Of a stretch of 64,000 nucleotides of DNA, positions 33,649-42,356 are shown one piece after another. The position numbers and the translations under genes are program-made. Each line of letters begins with the position of its first letter. The first letter of the stretch is position 1. Origin of the DNA: Streptomyces sp. Edi4 (GTDB taxonomy: Bacteria > Actinomycetota > Actinomycetes > Streptomycetales > Streptomycetaceae); contig NZ_JBEJGY010000004.1 in assembly GCF_040253615.1 (NCBI RefSeq), positions 2,728,001-2,792,000 on the forward strand, read 5' to 3'. The notes beneath the pieces were generated by a model. The model was given only the letters and a program-made list of their open reading frames with translations, searched no databases and was not told where the DNA came from.

Positions 33649-33679
33649 TGCCCCCGGAATCACGTGGATTCCGGGGGCA
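33649..33679. terminator. strong bidirectional terminator
   Basis: TGCCCCCGGAATC (33649-33661) pairs perfectly with GATTCCGGGGGCA (33667-33679). It lies between the convergent 745-residue protein gene and the surface protein gene, 21 bases past the latter's stop codon. Confidence 0.9.
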
Positions 33680-33700
33680 GGCATAGCGGAGCAGGTGGGG

Positions 33701-34684
33701 TCAGCTCTCTTCGGAGCCGCTATCGTCGGGCTTCTGCATACGGCGTCGGCGGGTCAGCGCGATCACGCCACCGCCGGCGAGGAGGAGGGCGCCTGCGCCG
33801 CCGAGCAGCCACGGGGTGGCGTCGGCGCCGGTGTGGGCGAGGGAGCCTTCCGGTGCGAGGGCCGGGGGGCTCGGGACTTCATCCGGCACCGGCGGCGGGG
33901 AGACCGATGCCGAGGCGGAGGGAGCAGGCGTGGTGGGGGTGTGCGGGGTCGCCTTGGGCGGCGTGCTGGTGTCCGGGGTCGGTGGAGTCGGCTGCGGGGT
34001 CGGCGGAGTCGGCTTCGGGCTGGGCGGCTGTTCCTTCTTGGTGTCCGTAAAGGTGACGTTGACCGGGGCACCAGGCTTGGCGGTGAACTTCTCCGGAGCG
34101 GCGTCGAGCTGGTAGCCCTCGGGAGCCTTGACCTCGGCGGCGGTGTAGTTAGTGCCGGCGCGCGAGGCGACGGGGAGGGTGGCCTTGGCCGTTCCGTCCT
34201 TGCCGGTGGTCAGGGTGACCGGCGTGCCGCCGGTGGCGGAGGTGATGTTGATGACGGCGCCCGCGAGGGGCTGGCCGGTGCTCTTGTCGGTCTTCTTGAC
34301 GGTTACCTCAGCGGGCTTGAACGGATCGATCACGGTGACGGGGGTGCCATTGCCAGCGGTGACGATGACGTCCTGGTCGGGCACGACGTCGAGGATCGGG
34401 ATGCCGCTGGAGGTCTCCTTGAGCCGGTAGACGCCCACCTCCAGGCCCTTGAAGACAAGCTTGCCGTCCGCGTCGGTCTTGCCGCTGGCGGCTTCCTTGC
34501 CGGTGCTGTCGAGCAAGGTGAAGGAGACGCCGCCGATCGGGGCGCCGCCGGTGTCCTTCTTCAGGATCTGGATGCCGCCGGTGTCAGGAGCATGGGCGAA
34601 AGCACTCGGGGCGGAGACCAGGGTGCTGGTCATCGTAGTGGCGACTGTGACGGCAGCGGCGAGGCGCCGGGACGGGATGCGCAA
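33701..34684 (-). CDS. sortase-anchored surface protein with two Cna-B-like domains
   Basis: This is a 327-residue secreted protein. A signal peptide covers residues 1-30, ending SAPSAFA. Two SpaA/Cna-B-type domains follow (GGIQILKKDTGGAPIGGVSF with EVGVYRLKETSS, and VTVKKTDKSTGQPLAGAVIN with EGYQL); the Lys and Glu positions suit internal isopeptide bonds. A Pro/Thr-rich wall-spanning region comes next, then LAHTG, a membrane helix and RRRRMQK. LAxTG is the motif used by class E sortases of Streptomyces. No sortase gene is in the window. Confidence 0.9.
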   Translation of the reverse strand: MRIPSRRLAAAVTVATTMTSTLVSAPSAFAHAPDTGGIQILKKDTGGAPIGGVSFTLLDSTGKEAASGKTDADGKLVFKGLEVGVYRLKETSSGIPILDVVPDQDVIVTAGNGTPVTVIDPFKPAEVTVKKTDKSTGQPLAGAVINITSATGGTPVTLTTGKDGTAKATLPVASRAGTNYTAAEVKAPEGYQLDAAPEKFTAKPGAPVNVTFTDTKKEQPPSPKPTPPTPQPTPPTPDTSTPPKATPHTPTTPAPSASASVSPPPVPDEVPSPPALAPEGSLAHTGADATPWLLGGAGALLLAGGGVIALTRRRRMQKPDDSGSEES

Positions 34685-34743
34685 GTGGAGATTCTCCTGG
34701 TTGTTGGCAGGCCGCAGGGCCCGGTGGTTAGGGATCGGGCGGT

Positions 34744-35741
34744 TCAGCGGGAATGGCCGCGGGCCCGGCTTGGGGGTGGTGATGCTGGGAGCGGACGTGG
34801 GCGTGGCGGTGCGGTGATCGCGTAGCGGCGGCCCGCCGCCCGCACGATTCGCTGCTGTTCCGCGACTGGGCTCTGCTCGATGCTGGCCAGGCCCTGAGCG
34901 ATCTTGTGCCCGAAGGGTGAGTCGACGGTGAGGCCGGCCTCTTGAACGATCTGCCAGGCGGCTGAGGCTTCGACCACGGCGGCGTACTCGGCGGGGATGC
35001 CGAGCATCTCGACGGCGTGGAACCGCGCTTCGTGCAAGCAGTGAGGGGAACGTCGTCGTTCATGACGTCCTCGATGATGTCGAGCAGGGCGAGTGTGGCC
35101 CGGTGCAGCTGGTCCTGAGCGGCAGGGTCGGCCAGCCAGAGTCCGGCAGGTCCCGGGGCGGGGACGGCAGGCCACCGGTAGGTGGAGGCGGCTGGGGAGG
35201 CTGACGGCGGGAGGGCAGCCAGCGGAGCGGCGACATGGGGCTCCGGGGGGGCTCAACGGGCTCGGGAGCCGTTGCGTGAGGCTGGATGGGCGGGTGCCGG
35301 GATTGCGGTCCGCCCAGTGGCGCGGCTCGGCGCGGATTCGGTCCAGGCGCCGGGGAACCAGACAGCGGCGTACTGCTTGATGGCGTCGCGCAAACCGGTG
35401 GTGACGGCCCCGTCCCACGGTGGGCGGCCTGGGCGGTGGTAGGTGTCGAACGTGCCGTACTGCTTCGTGTTCGGCCGGACGTTGGTGGCCTCGTCGCGGC
35501 GGTGGAAGGTGCCGTGTTCCACGAAGCCGAGGGCCACCGCGTCGATTTCTCCGCGGTCCGGGTGGACGACCGCGACCCGCAGTCCGCCGTAGGTGTCCGC
35601 GTGGATGGTGCGGGTGAAGTCGATGCGCAGCCGCAGGGGTGCGCCGGGGGCGGGGGTGGCGAAGTAGGTGTTGCCCACGACGGCGTGGTCGTGGAAGGGG
35701 AGACACAGTTCGGCGAAGAACTCGGCGGCCTGTAGCGGCAA
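34744..35741 (-). pseudogene. decayed hypothetical gene (stop codon plus frameshift)
   Basis: From ATG 35741 the frame is protein-like for about 160 residues (FFAELCLPFHDHAVVGNTYF, then IDAVALGFVEHGTFHRRDEA) and stops at 35253. The same frame continues after the stop with LWLADPAAQDQLHRATLALL and DIIEDVMNDDVP. Near 35040 the protein-like reading moves to another frame (ARFHAVEMLGIPAEYAAVVE to the stop at 34744). The simplest reading is one gene of about 330 codons broken twice. Two shorter genes are an alternative. I do not know the family. Confidence 0.5.
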
Positions 35742-35771
35742 GTGGGGGCTCCGGTCGGGGTGGGGATGGTC

Positions 35772-36644
35772 CTACCGGCGTGGGCCAGGCAGGGCCGGTG
35801 GGCTGGTGGTGCTCCAGCGCGGGACGCTGGCCGCGGGGAGCGCCGCCGGGCGGCGGGATGCGGTGGTCCGGCGTACGTCGAGCGGTGTGGGGGCCGTCGA
35901 GCCGGGCGGGAGGATCGGGGTGAGCTGGGCCATGTCCTTGATGTAGCTGAAGGTCGCCTCGCGCCACCGGGGAAGCGGAGCCGGATCGGCGACGCACTCG
36001 GTGACAGCGGCGAGCAGGGCTACGGGGGTGTCGGTACTGGCGGTGGCGTACCAGGTGGGCCGGTCAACGGACTTGCCCGCCCACAGCTGCCAGCGGGCAG
36101 CTCGCGTTGTCAGCTCGGCTTCCGAATCGAGGTCGCCGGCGGTGAACTCCATGCCGGCGAGTCCGTCCGGGGCGTGCACCGCGATGACATCCCAGCGGGG
36201 TCGGTCTATCTCCCAGCCCTGTTTCAGGAGCGGCACGATCGCGAGGAAGGGATCGTGCTCGTCGGTCCCGGCGACCGGCCGGGCGAGGTAGGCGTCCGGC
36301 CCCTGCTCGTATGCCGTGGCTAGCACGGTGGTGAACGCCTGGACGAACTCGGTGGGGACGCGGTCGTTGAAGCAGACGCCCCAGACTGGCGGCCCGAACG
36401 AGTCCTTGTAGGCATTGATACGCCAGAGCCCGTCGTCGTCGCCTTCGGGCAGGTAGCCCAAGCGCACGCGCCGGTCGGGAGCACTCATGTACACGTTGGA
36501 GTCCTCGTCGTATCGCAGGTCCCAGCCGAGGTCGAGCAAAGGGGCGAGGGCGGGGTCCCCGGTCCCGGTGGTGGAAGCGAGATGGCGCGGGGAGACGTAC
36601 ACATCGCCGTCGAGATCGCCGAGCGGGTCGGGCTGGTGGCTCAT
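35772..36644 (-). CDS. DUF317 domain protein
   Basis: This is a 290-residue protein with two DUF317-like units: VYVSPRHLASTTGTGDPALA with VYMSAPDRRVRLGYLPEGDD, and a second from about residue 100 (WGVCFNDRVPTEFVQAFTTV, then WQLWAGKSVDRPTWYATAST). The C-terminal 40 residues are disordered. Its ATG 36644 overlaps the stop of the ATP-grasp gene (ATGA), so the two are made together. It is the third DUF317 gene in the window. Confidence 0.8.
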   Translation of the reverse strand: MSHQPDPLGDLDGDVYVSPRHLASTTGTGDPALAPLLDLGWDLRYDEDSNVYMSAPDRRVRLGYLPEGDDDGLWRINAYKDSFGPPVWGVCFNDRVPTEFVQAFTTVLATAYEQGPDAYLARPVAGTDEHDPFLAIVPLLKQGWEIDRPRWDVIAVHAPDGLAGMEFTAGDLDSEAELTTRAARWQLWAGKSVDRPTWYATASTDTPVALLAAVTECVADPAPLPRWREATFSYIKDMAQLTPILPPGSTAPTPLDVRRTTASRRPAALPAASVPRWSTTSPPALPGPRR

Positions 36645-37870
36645 CGGTCCGCCTTCGTGGTGACGGTGATCTCGTCGGCTGCCGTGTCGAGGCGTTTAGT
36701 GACTTCGGCAGTGTTGCGGCCGGTGACGATGTAGAACCCGGCCCGGGCAGTGAACAGGTCGCCTTCGGGCGGCAGAAGGAGGCGGTCGCCGATCCTGCGG
36801 ATCCACTGGACCTGCCGCAGCCACGGGGTGTGGGCGGCGAACTGCTGGTCGATGTGCCGTGCGGTGAGCGTGCCGGAGGTGTTCGGGTAGAGCATGCGGA
36901 TGCCTGCGGCCCCAGCCCGAGTTGGGGTGAGGTCCGGTGCCCGGCCGCAGGCGACGTCGGCGGCAGCCTTGGGCAGGTCGATGCCGGTGGCGAGGCGGAC
37001 GAGGTGGCCGATCCTGTCGCCACCGATCCTGGCGTTGACCTCGATCAGCCGGGGCCGACCGTCCACGAGGCGCAGCTCGACGTGCTGCACGCCATCGGTG
37101 ATCCCCAGGGCCTTGACCGCAGCGGCGGCCACAGGGGCTACCTGTGCGAGGAGCGGGTCGGTGGCATCGACGGTGTGTCCGGTCTCGGAGAAATACGGGG
37201 CGGGTCCAAGGCTCTTGCGGGTCACGGCGACGGCGGTCGTCTCGCCGCAGTGGGTGACGCACTCGACGGAGACTTCCGGGCCGTCGAGGTACTCCTCGAC
37301 CAGGACACCGGTGTCCTCGCGGCTCTGGCTGGCTCCGGCCGAGGCGAACTCGAAGGCGACGGGCAGTTCCTCGGGGCGGTCGATGCGGATCACGCCGATA
37401 CTCCCGGCGAACGCGGCGGGCTTGATGACGGCGGGGAAGCCGATGGTCATCGTCGCCCGTCCTGCCTCCGCCAGGGTCCGGGCCTTCATCGAGGCGGCCG
37501 ACGGGACCCCGTGGCGGGCGAACAAGGTGCGGGCGGTGGCCTTGTTGCGGCAGGCCCGCATCACCTCGACGGAGTTCGCGGCCAGACCGAGCGCGCGAGC
37601 GAGGCGGGCGGTGGGGACGAGGTGCCACTCGTCCCAGGTGACGATGCCGGCGAGTTCGTGGCGTGCCGCCAGGGCCCGGCCGGCGGAGAGCAGCGCGGCG
37701 TCGTCGTGGAGGTCGACGACGGCGTGGTCGACGATGTACGGCTTCTCCCACGACGGCTCCGTGCCGGTCAGCAGGACGACGTCGTACGCGGCGGCCACCT
37801 GCTCAAGGCAGTAGCCGCGAAAGGTCTCATCGCCGGGAAAAACGACGAGTACGAGGGGGCGAGCGGGCAA
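36641..37870 (-). CDS. ATP-grasp ligase
   Basis: This is a 409-residue enzyme of the carboxylate-amine/thiol ligase superfamily. The N-terminal pre-ATP-grasp part reads VLVVFPGDETFRGYCLEQVA. The ATP-grasp core contains RACRNKATARTLFARHGVPS, IGFPAVIKPAAFAGSIGVIR (Lys in the P-loop-like strand), TGVLVEEYLDGPEVSVECVT, and LIEVNARIGGDRIGHL with the metal-binding Glu and Asn. This layout is closest to amino-acid and peptide ligases such as those joining two amino acids. The start TTG 37870 has a weak site. An MFS exporter lies 400 bp away in the same orientation. Confidence 0.85.
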   Translation of the reverse strand: MPARPLVLVVFPGDETFRGYCLEQVAAAYDVVLLTGTEPSWEKPYIVDHAVVDLHDDAALLSAGRALAARHELAGIVTWDEWHLVPTARLARALGLAANSVEVMRACRNKATARTLFARHGVPSAASMKARTLAEAGRATMTIGFPAVIKPAAFAGSIGVIRIDRPEELPVAFEFASAGASQSREDTGVLVEEYLDGPEVSVECVTHCGETTAVAVTRKSLGPAPYFSETGHTVDATDPLLAQVAPVAAAAVKALGITDGVQHVELRLVDGRPRLIEVNARIGGDRIGHLVRLATGIDLPKAAADVACGRAPDLTPTRAGAAGIRMLYPNTSGTLTARHIDQQFAAHTPWLRQVQWIRRIGDRLLLPPEGDLFTARAGFYIVTGRNTAEVTKRLDTAADEITVTTKADR

Positions 37871-37922
37871 GAAGAGGGTTCTCCGAATCGGTGGACGACA
37901 GGATGAAGGAAGCAGGGGGTTG

Positions 37923-38225
37923 TCAGTCGGCGCGGCGGCGGCGCAGCTCGAACGCGCTGGCCCACTTAGGGTGCGCGGAGACGAGCTGTCGGGCGTAGAG
38001 GGCGGTGAAGTTGTTGTTCAGTCCGGGCACGCCGTACGGGAGTTGTCGGCGCAGGTCCTCGAAGAGGTTCTTGAGACCGACGCGTGTGGCGCCGGCGGCG
38101 AGCTGGCAGGCGGCCATGCGCTCCAGCGCGCGGTAGACGTGCGGGTGCTGAGCGTGGAAGGCGTGGAACTTCTCGGTGATGGTGCGACCGCTCGTACGGT
38201 TCACGCCGGGGCAGACAGGGGACAT
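37923..38225 (-). CDS. hypothetical protein
   Basis: This is a 100-residue protein with ATG 38225 seven bases after GGAGAA. It is basic and helical: SGRTITEKFHAFHAQHPHVY, then RVGLKNLFEDLRRQLPYGVP and FTALYARQLVSAHPKWASAF. Similar proteins occur on phages and mobile elements of actinobacteria, where DNA-binding has been assumed. It lies between the MFS and ATP-grasp genes. Confidence 0.7.
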   Translation of the reverse strand: MSPVCPGVNRTSGRTITEKFHAFHAQHPHVYRALERMAACQLAAGATRVGLKNLFEDLRRQLPYGVPGLNNNFTALYARQLVSAHPKWASAFELRRRRAD

Positions 38226-38260
38226 GGGAAAGTTCTCCACAGGCTGGGGAAAGGCGCCGG

Positions 38261-39496
38261 TCAGGAGCGCAGGGCGGGATCGGTGCGCAGGCGGGCGAAA
38301 GCAAGGAACAGACCGAGTGCCTGCACGACGGCGCACGCGGTGATGACGTGGCCCAGCGCGTCGGGCGGTGTGAGTGCGGTCAGCACGCCGGCGACGGGGA
38401 AGGGCAGCAGGAGGATGAGGATGGTCGCCGACAAGGTGCTGCCGAACCTGTCCGGTGGGATCAGGCGGGAGCGCAGGGTGCGCAGGACGACCGTCATGCC
38501 GCCCTCCGCTGCCATCAGGACCGCAACCAGGACCAGGTAGGAGAGGTAGTCGGGGGCCTGTGCGGCGGCGAGAGTGGCAAGCGAGGCGAAGGCGGCACAG
38601 GCGGCGCCGACCGGCCACAGGCCCAGGCGGTCGATCGCGAACCGGCAGACGGTGACGGTAAGGAGCGTGGCTGCTGCGGCAGCGGACCAGACCAGGCCCA
38701 CGGCGGTGGTGGACTGCCCGTAGTGGTTGACGACGATCACCGGACCGGCCGCCTGAAGGAAGCCGATGGCAAGGTTGGACAGGGTCAGGCCAGTCACGAG
38801 CCGGCCGAGTGCGGGCAGGGAGCGGATGGTGCGCCAGCCGGTGAGGAGCCCATCTCTCGTACTGCTCTTTGGTGCGCGGGCCGGGGCGACCGGGGAGGGC
38901 GGTGTGCGCAGCGCGAGCAGCGCGGCGAGCAGCGAGAGCACCGTGATTACCACGAGCATCTGCGGAGGACCTGCGAGAAGCAGCAGACCTGCCAGCGCCG
39001 GGCCGGTCAGGGTCGCGATCTGGTCGATCCCGAGTAGGGCGGCCTGAACGCGGTGGGCCTGTGCCCCTGCTCTGCGTCCGGCGGCCGAGCCAGCGGTCTC
39101 GGCCGCGATGTAACTGAACTCGGTGAGCACCCCCGTGGTAGCCGCGAGCGCCATCACCGTCCCGCTCGCCACGGCGCCGGATGGATGGAGGAGGAGGATG
39201 GCCACGCCGGCGGCGATGACCAGCGCGCGGCCGAGGGAGGCGAGGAAGAAGACGACCGCCGCTCCCCGTCGGTCGACAATCGCGCCGGCCCACCCGAACG
39301 CTGCCAGCCTGGGCAGCCATTCCAGGGCGAATGCCAGGCCCGTCAGCGCCGCGGAGCCCGTGGTGGCCAGGACCAGGAGCGGGATGCCGTAGGTGGACAT
39401 GGCGAACGCGAGGGCGTCCGCCGTGCGCGGCAGATAGATGCTGCGCAGCAGTCCCCCGGTGTGGAGGGCGTGCCGGGGGGTGACTCCTCCGCTCAC
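38261..39496 (-). CDS. MFS transporter
   Basis: This is a 411-residue protein with 10-12 membrane segments. The major facilitator features are AFGWAGAIVDRRGAAVVFFL in loop 2-3 (the Gly-x-x-x-Asp-Arg-x-Gly pattern) and the matching second half beginning after a hydrophilic middle loop (APKSSTRDGLLTGWRTIRSL). The group resembles exporters of the Bcr/EntS/macrolide type. GTG 39496 overlaps the regulator stop as GTGA. Export of the ATP-grasp product is a reasonable guess from context only. Confidence 0.9.
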   Translation of the reverse strand: MSGGVTPRHALHTGGLLRSIYLPRTADALAFAMSTYGIPLLVLATTGSAALTGLAFALEWLPRLAAFGWAGAIVDRRGAAVVFFLASLGRALVIAAGVAILLLHPSGAVASGTVMALAATTGVLTEFSYIAAETAGSAAGRRAGAQAHRVQAALLGIDQIATLTGPALAGLLLLAGPPQMLVVITVLSLLAALLALRTPPSPVAPARAPKSSTRDGLLTGWRTIRSLPALGRLVTGLTLSNLAIGFLQAAGPVIVVNHYGQSTTAVGLVWSAAAAATLLTVTVCRFAIDRLGLWPVGAACAAFASLATLAAAQAPDYLSYLVLVAVLMAAEGGMTVVLRTLRSRLIPPDRFGSTLSATILILLLPFPVAGVLTALTPPDALGHVITACAVVQALGLFLAFARLRTDPALRS

Positions 39497-40011
39497 GCGA
39501 TTGGCTCTGGTTCAAGGAGCGCGGTGACCTGCGGGTTGGCGTTCAGCCACTGGGCCAGCAGAGCGCGCGGGTGGGCCAGACCCGCCTCGGCCTCGGCGCT
39601 GGGCATGTTCTCGCTCGCTGGGCGTGGGGAGTCATCGGCGCCGTCGGCGAGGGGGACGGGGGCCAGGAGGCTGAGGGAGTGCTGGAGGCGGGTGGTGAAG
39701 TCGCTGACGCGGGTCGGGTAGGCGTGGCGTCGGGCCCAGCGGGCGACGGTGTCGTAGAAGTCGGCCAGGTCCGAGCCGGCCTCGGTGAGGGCAAGGCCGA
39801 CGCCGGGTGCGACCCGGACGAGGCCGTGCACGCGGGCAACGTGGGTGGTCCGGCGAAGGTGGTGCGCAGAGAGGTCGGGGAGGGTGCCGGCGAGCCTTCT
39901 CGGTGGGATCGGACCGTTGTCGTCGATCTCGGTGATCAGCCGGATCAGGGCCGGCGAGGACAGCAGGGCGAATGCGTTGTGCAGTTCAGCCGGGGTGAAG
40001 GGGGCGGTCAT
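39493..40011 (-). CDS. winged-helix regulator (HxlR-like)
   Basis: This is a 172-residue protein with one winged helix: FALLSSPALIRLITEIDDNG, then RRLAGTLPDLSAHHLRRTTH as recognition helix and HGLVRVAPGVGLALTEAGSD as the wing. The C-terminal part is helical. It resembles half of the neighbouring double-domain regulator. It overlaps the genes on both sides by 4 bp (ATGA upstream, GTGA downstream), so it is co-translated with the exporter. Confidence 0.75.
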   Translation of the reverse strand: MTAPFTPAELHNAFALLSSPALIRLITEIDDNGPIPPRRLAGTLPDLSAHHLRRTTHVARVHGLVRVAPGVGLALTEAGSDLADFYDTVARWARRHAYPTRVSDFTTRLQHSLSLLAPVPLADGADDSPRPASENMPSAEAEAGLAHPRALLAQWLNANPQVTALLEPEPIA

Positions 40012-40853
40012 CGGCGCGGGCCTCCTGCCGGGAGCGCCGCCTTCGGGCGGGCGGTCGGGGTGTGCGAGAACAGGTCGCGGGTCTGCCACGTCGGGCGGGA
40101 GGCGCCTTCAGCCCGGACGGCCGGAGAGGCTGTGGGAGCTGGCAGGGCTTGGTTGCTGACCCACTGCTTCGGGGCGAGTGCGGCCCCCGGGCGGCCCCAG
40201 ACCGGGTGCTGGGCGGCATGGGTGAGGGGGATTCCGGCGGACCACGCGGACAGGGCGCCGAAGACGGGCCCAAGGCCGTCGCCCGAAACGGACAGGCGGT
40301 AGGGCTGGCCTATGCCCTCGGTGTTGACCAGGCCGTCGGCCACGAGCTGCCGCAGCGGGGGGTAGATGTTGGTCCAGTCGCTGCTGGGCATGACGATCCT
40401 GGCCAGGGCCCGGCCGCTGACCTCTTCACGGGACTTCAGCACCCACAGGATGGCGGCGGCGTGCCGCCGGGTGAGCAGGGTGAGGCTGTCCTCGATCTGC
40501 TCGATCGCGGGCAGCGGGCGGTCCGCCTTCTCCAGGTGCTTCTCGGCCCAGGTGACGATCACCGGCAGCACCGGCAGAAGGGCTGCGCCGCGGTCGGTGT
40601 GTCCGTAGGTGACGTGCCGCGAGGTGTGTTCGGTGCGCTGCACGAGGCCGGCGTCGCACAGCGACTTGAGCTTTGGGTGGAGCTGGCCGTTCTGCAGCCA
40701 CGACAGCCGATCCGCGATCTCGCTGTACCGCAGCGGCGGCCCGGAGAGAGCCAGCAGGATCCGCACGTTCCATCGCGGAGTGATCATGGCGAGTGCCTCG
40801 GTGACCCTCGCGATGTCAGCGTCGGTGTCAGGGGGCAGACCGGTGAGGGCCAA
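40008..40853 (-). CDS. tandem HxlR-type regulator
   Basis: This is a 281-residue protein with two winged helices. The first (residues 15-105) is a clear HxlR domain: ITPRWNVRILLALSGPPLRY, then LHPKLKSLCDAGLVQRTEHT and YGHTDRGAALLPVLPVIVTW. The second (about 120-210) repeats the fold: LTRRHAAAILWVLKSREEVS, then WTNIYPPLRQLVADGLVNTE. Most HxlR proteins have one domain of 110 residues and work as dimers, so this is a covalent dimer. The tail is disordered. TTG 40853 starts it. It probably regulates the exporter operon. Confidence 0.85.
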   Translation of the reverse strand: MALTGLPPDTDADIARVTEALAMITPRWNVRILLALSGPPLRYSEIADRLSWLQNGQLHPKLKSLCDAGLVQRTEHTSRHVTYGHTDRGAALLPVLPVIVTWAEKHLEKADRPLPAIEQIEDSLTLLTRRHAAAILWVLKSREEVSGRALARIVMPSSDWTNIYPPLRQLVADGLVNTEGIGQPYRLSVSGDGLGPVFGALSAWSAGIPLTHAAQHPVWGRPGAALAPKQWVSNQALPAPTASPAVRAEGASRPTWQTRDLFSHTPTARPKAALPAGGPRR

Positions 40854-41347
40854 GGGAGGAACTCCTGGGTGAGTGAAGGGGGATGCCCGCGGGTCAAGCG
40901 GCTTCGTGCAGGGCTCACGGCCGCAACGGGCGGGGCGGGTACAGCTGGCGCGGTGGCCGGGGACGGTGCGGATGTGGGGACGCGGGTGAGGCTCTGGAGA
41001 ACGGCGGAGACCGACTTGGCCTGGACGTCGCGGACGGCGACCGCTTCGGCGAGCCGGCGGGCGCCGTCGAGAAGGTGGGAGACCTCGTGTCCGCGGATCT
41101 GCCGCTCGGGGTGGAGAAGCCGGGTGAGGTGGTCGCGGTGGAAGTCGATGCTGCGCTCGGCGAGGGTGAGGTCGTCGTGCATGCCGAGCAGGGCGGAGAG
41201 CATGCCGGGCGGCTGGTCCTGGACGTGGGCTTCGAGCTCGGCGAGCGGTGCGCCGTACAGGTCCTCGATCCGTCCGGCTATCTCGGTGGACGTGAGGTGG
41301 GGCAAGCGGGGGCTTTCACGGTCGGCGGGCCCGGGCCGCCCCGGCAC
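40784..41347 (-). CDS. hypothetical helical protein
   Basis: This is a protein of about 187 residues from GTG 41347. A helical domain spans residues 20-115 (STEIAGRIEDLYGAPLAELE, then DLTLAERSIDFHRDHLTRLL and HEVSHLLDGARRLAEAVAVR). The tail is Ala/Pro/Ser-rich and overlaps the next gene by 70 bp, unusually long. It shares a pattern with the proteins at 43600 and 41316. The start is uncertain. The function is unknown. Confidence 0.6.
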   Translation of the reverse strand: MPGRPGPADRESPRLPHLTSTEIAGRIEDLYGAPLAELEAHVQDQPPGMLSALLGMHDDLTLAERSIDFHRDHLTRLLHPERQIRGHEVSHLLDGARRLAEAVAVRDVQAKSVSAVLQSLTRVPTSAPSPATAPAVPAPPVAAVSPARSRLTRGHPPSLTQEFLPWPSPVCPLTPTLTSRGSPRHSP

Positions 41348-41765
41348 GCTGCGGTGCCGGGGCGGCGACGGAGGGGGGTGGGGTGGCAGCGACCGCCGTC
41401 TGAGTCAGGCGGACGGCGCGAGGCTGCTGGGCGGGCGGTGGCATGCTGCGCAGCAGCTCGCCGAGCGCGGCGCGGTAGCCGTCGCGGGCATCGAGCGCCG
41501 CTTCCAGCCACTGCGCGTCAAGGCGCAGGTCATCGGCTGACAGCTCGCCCATGTCCCGGTCGGGTGCCATCGCCTCGTGCACGCGGTCACGGACGCGGGC
41601 GACCTGCTCCTCGGCCAGGGCGAGGAAAGAGCGCAGTTCCAGGGCGCGGGCCAGAGCGGGGGAGGCATCGGGCTCGGTCGCCGTCGCGTACAGCGCGGGG
41701 ACCGGGGCGCCGAAGACCTCCTGCAACTGACCGTCCGCGGTGCTGGGCTTGAGGCGGACGCTCAC
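41316..41765 (-). CDS. hypothetical helical protein
   Basis: This is a 149-residue protein whose GTG 41765 overlaps the upstream stop (GTGA). The core is helical (ARALELRSFLALAEEQVARV, then DDLRLDAQWLEAALDARDGY) and the tail is Pro/Ala-rich. The pattern of paired helices resembles the neighbours at 40784 and 43600. The function is unknown. Confidence 0.6.
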   Translation of the reverse strand: MSVRLKPSTADGQLQEVFGAPVPALYATATEPDASPALARALELRSFLALAEEQVARVRDRVHEAMAPDRDMGELSADDLRLDAQWLEAALDARDGYRAALGELLRSMPPPAQQPRAVRLTQTAVAATPPPSVAAPAPQRAGAARARRP

Positions 41766-42250
41766 CGTTGGGCCCTTCCCGTTCGCGGCAGCACACCCGG
41801 CGCAGATGCGACCGCGGGGCGGTGCGGAGCGCTGGTCTGCACCGCTGGGCCCTTGCGGACTCCGCGATTGAGGCGGGCAAGGCGTTCGGCGGCGAGATCC
41901 TTCTTCCCCGGAGCGTCCGGGTCGAGAAGCCACCGCACGACCAGAGCCCGGCCGTCGCGGGCGGTAACGGCCGCGTTGACCCGCTGGGCGAGGCCCATCG
42001 TCGGGTCGTCGACCTCGCTGGGCTGTGTCTGAAGCGCGGCGAGGAGGTCGTCCTCCGCGCGGTCGAGGACCGTCTGGGAGTCGACGAGAAGGCCGTGCCA
42101 CTTGACGACATCGGTGGCGTCAGGATTCGCGGTCGGCGCGACGGCGACTGCGGCCTTCAACCGGTCCATGCCCATTCCGAAGTGGGCTTCGATCCGTTCG
42201 GTGAGCACGCCCACGACATCCTCAATGCCGTCGGATATGTCGTCGGTCAA
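41762..42250 (-). CDS. hypothetical helical protein
   Basis: This is a 162-residue protein starting at TTG 42250, six bases after AAAGGAG. It begins with an acidic helix (DDISDGIEDVVGVLTERIEA) and continues DVVKWHGLLVDSQTVLDRAE and MGLAQRVNAAVTARDGRALV. A basic Pro-rich tail follows. It leads the operon 35772-42250. The family is unknown. Confidence 0.65.
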   Translation of the reverse strand: MTDDISDGIEDVVGVLTERIEAHFGMGMDRLKAAVAVAPTANPDATDVVKWHGLLVDSQTVLDRAEDDLLAALQTQPSEVDDPTMGLAQRVNAAVTARDGRALVVRWLLDPDAPGKKDLAAERLARLNRGVRKGPAVQTSAPHRPAVASAPGVLPRTGRAQR

Positions 42251-42356
42251 GGGAAACTCCTTTCCGGAGGGCGACGCCTGGGGGTTCAGGGGAAGGGGCT
42301 TGAAGAACGCGCGGGCAACTCAGTTACGGCTTAACCGGGTTGCCGCTGGACGCCTG

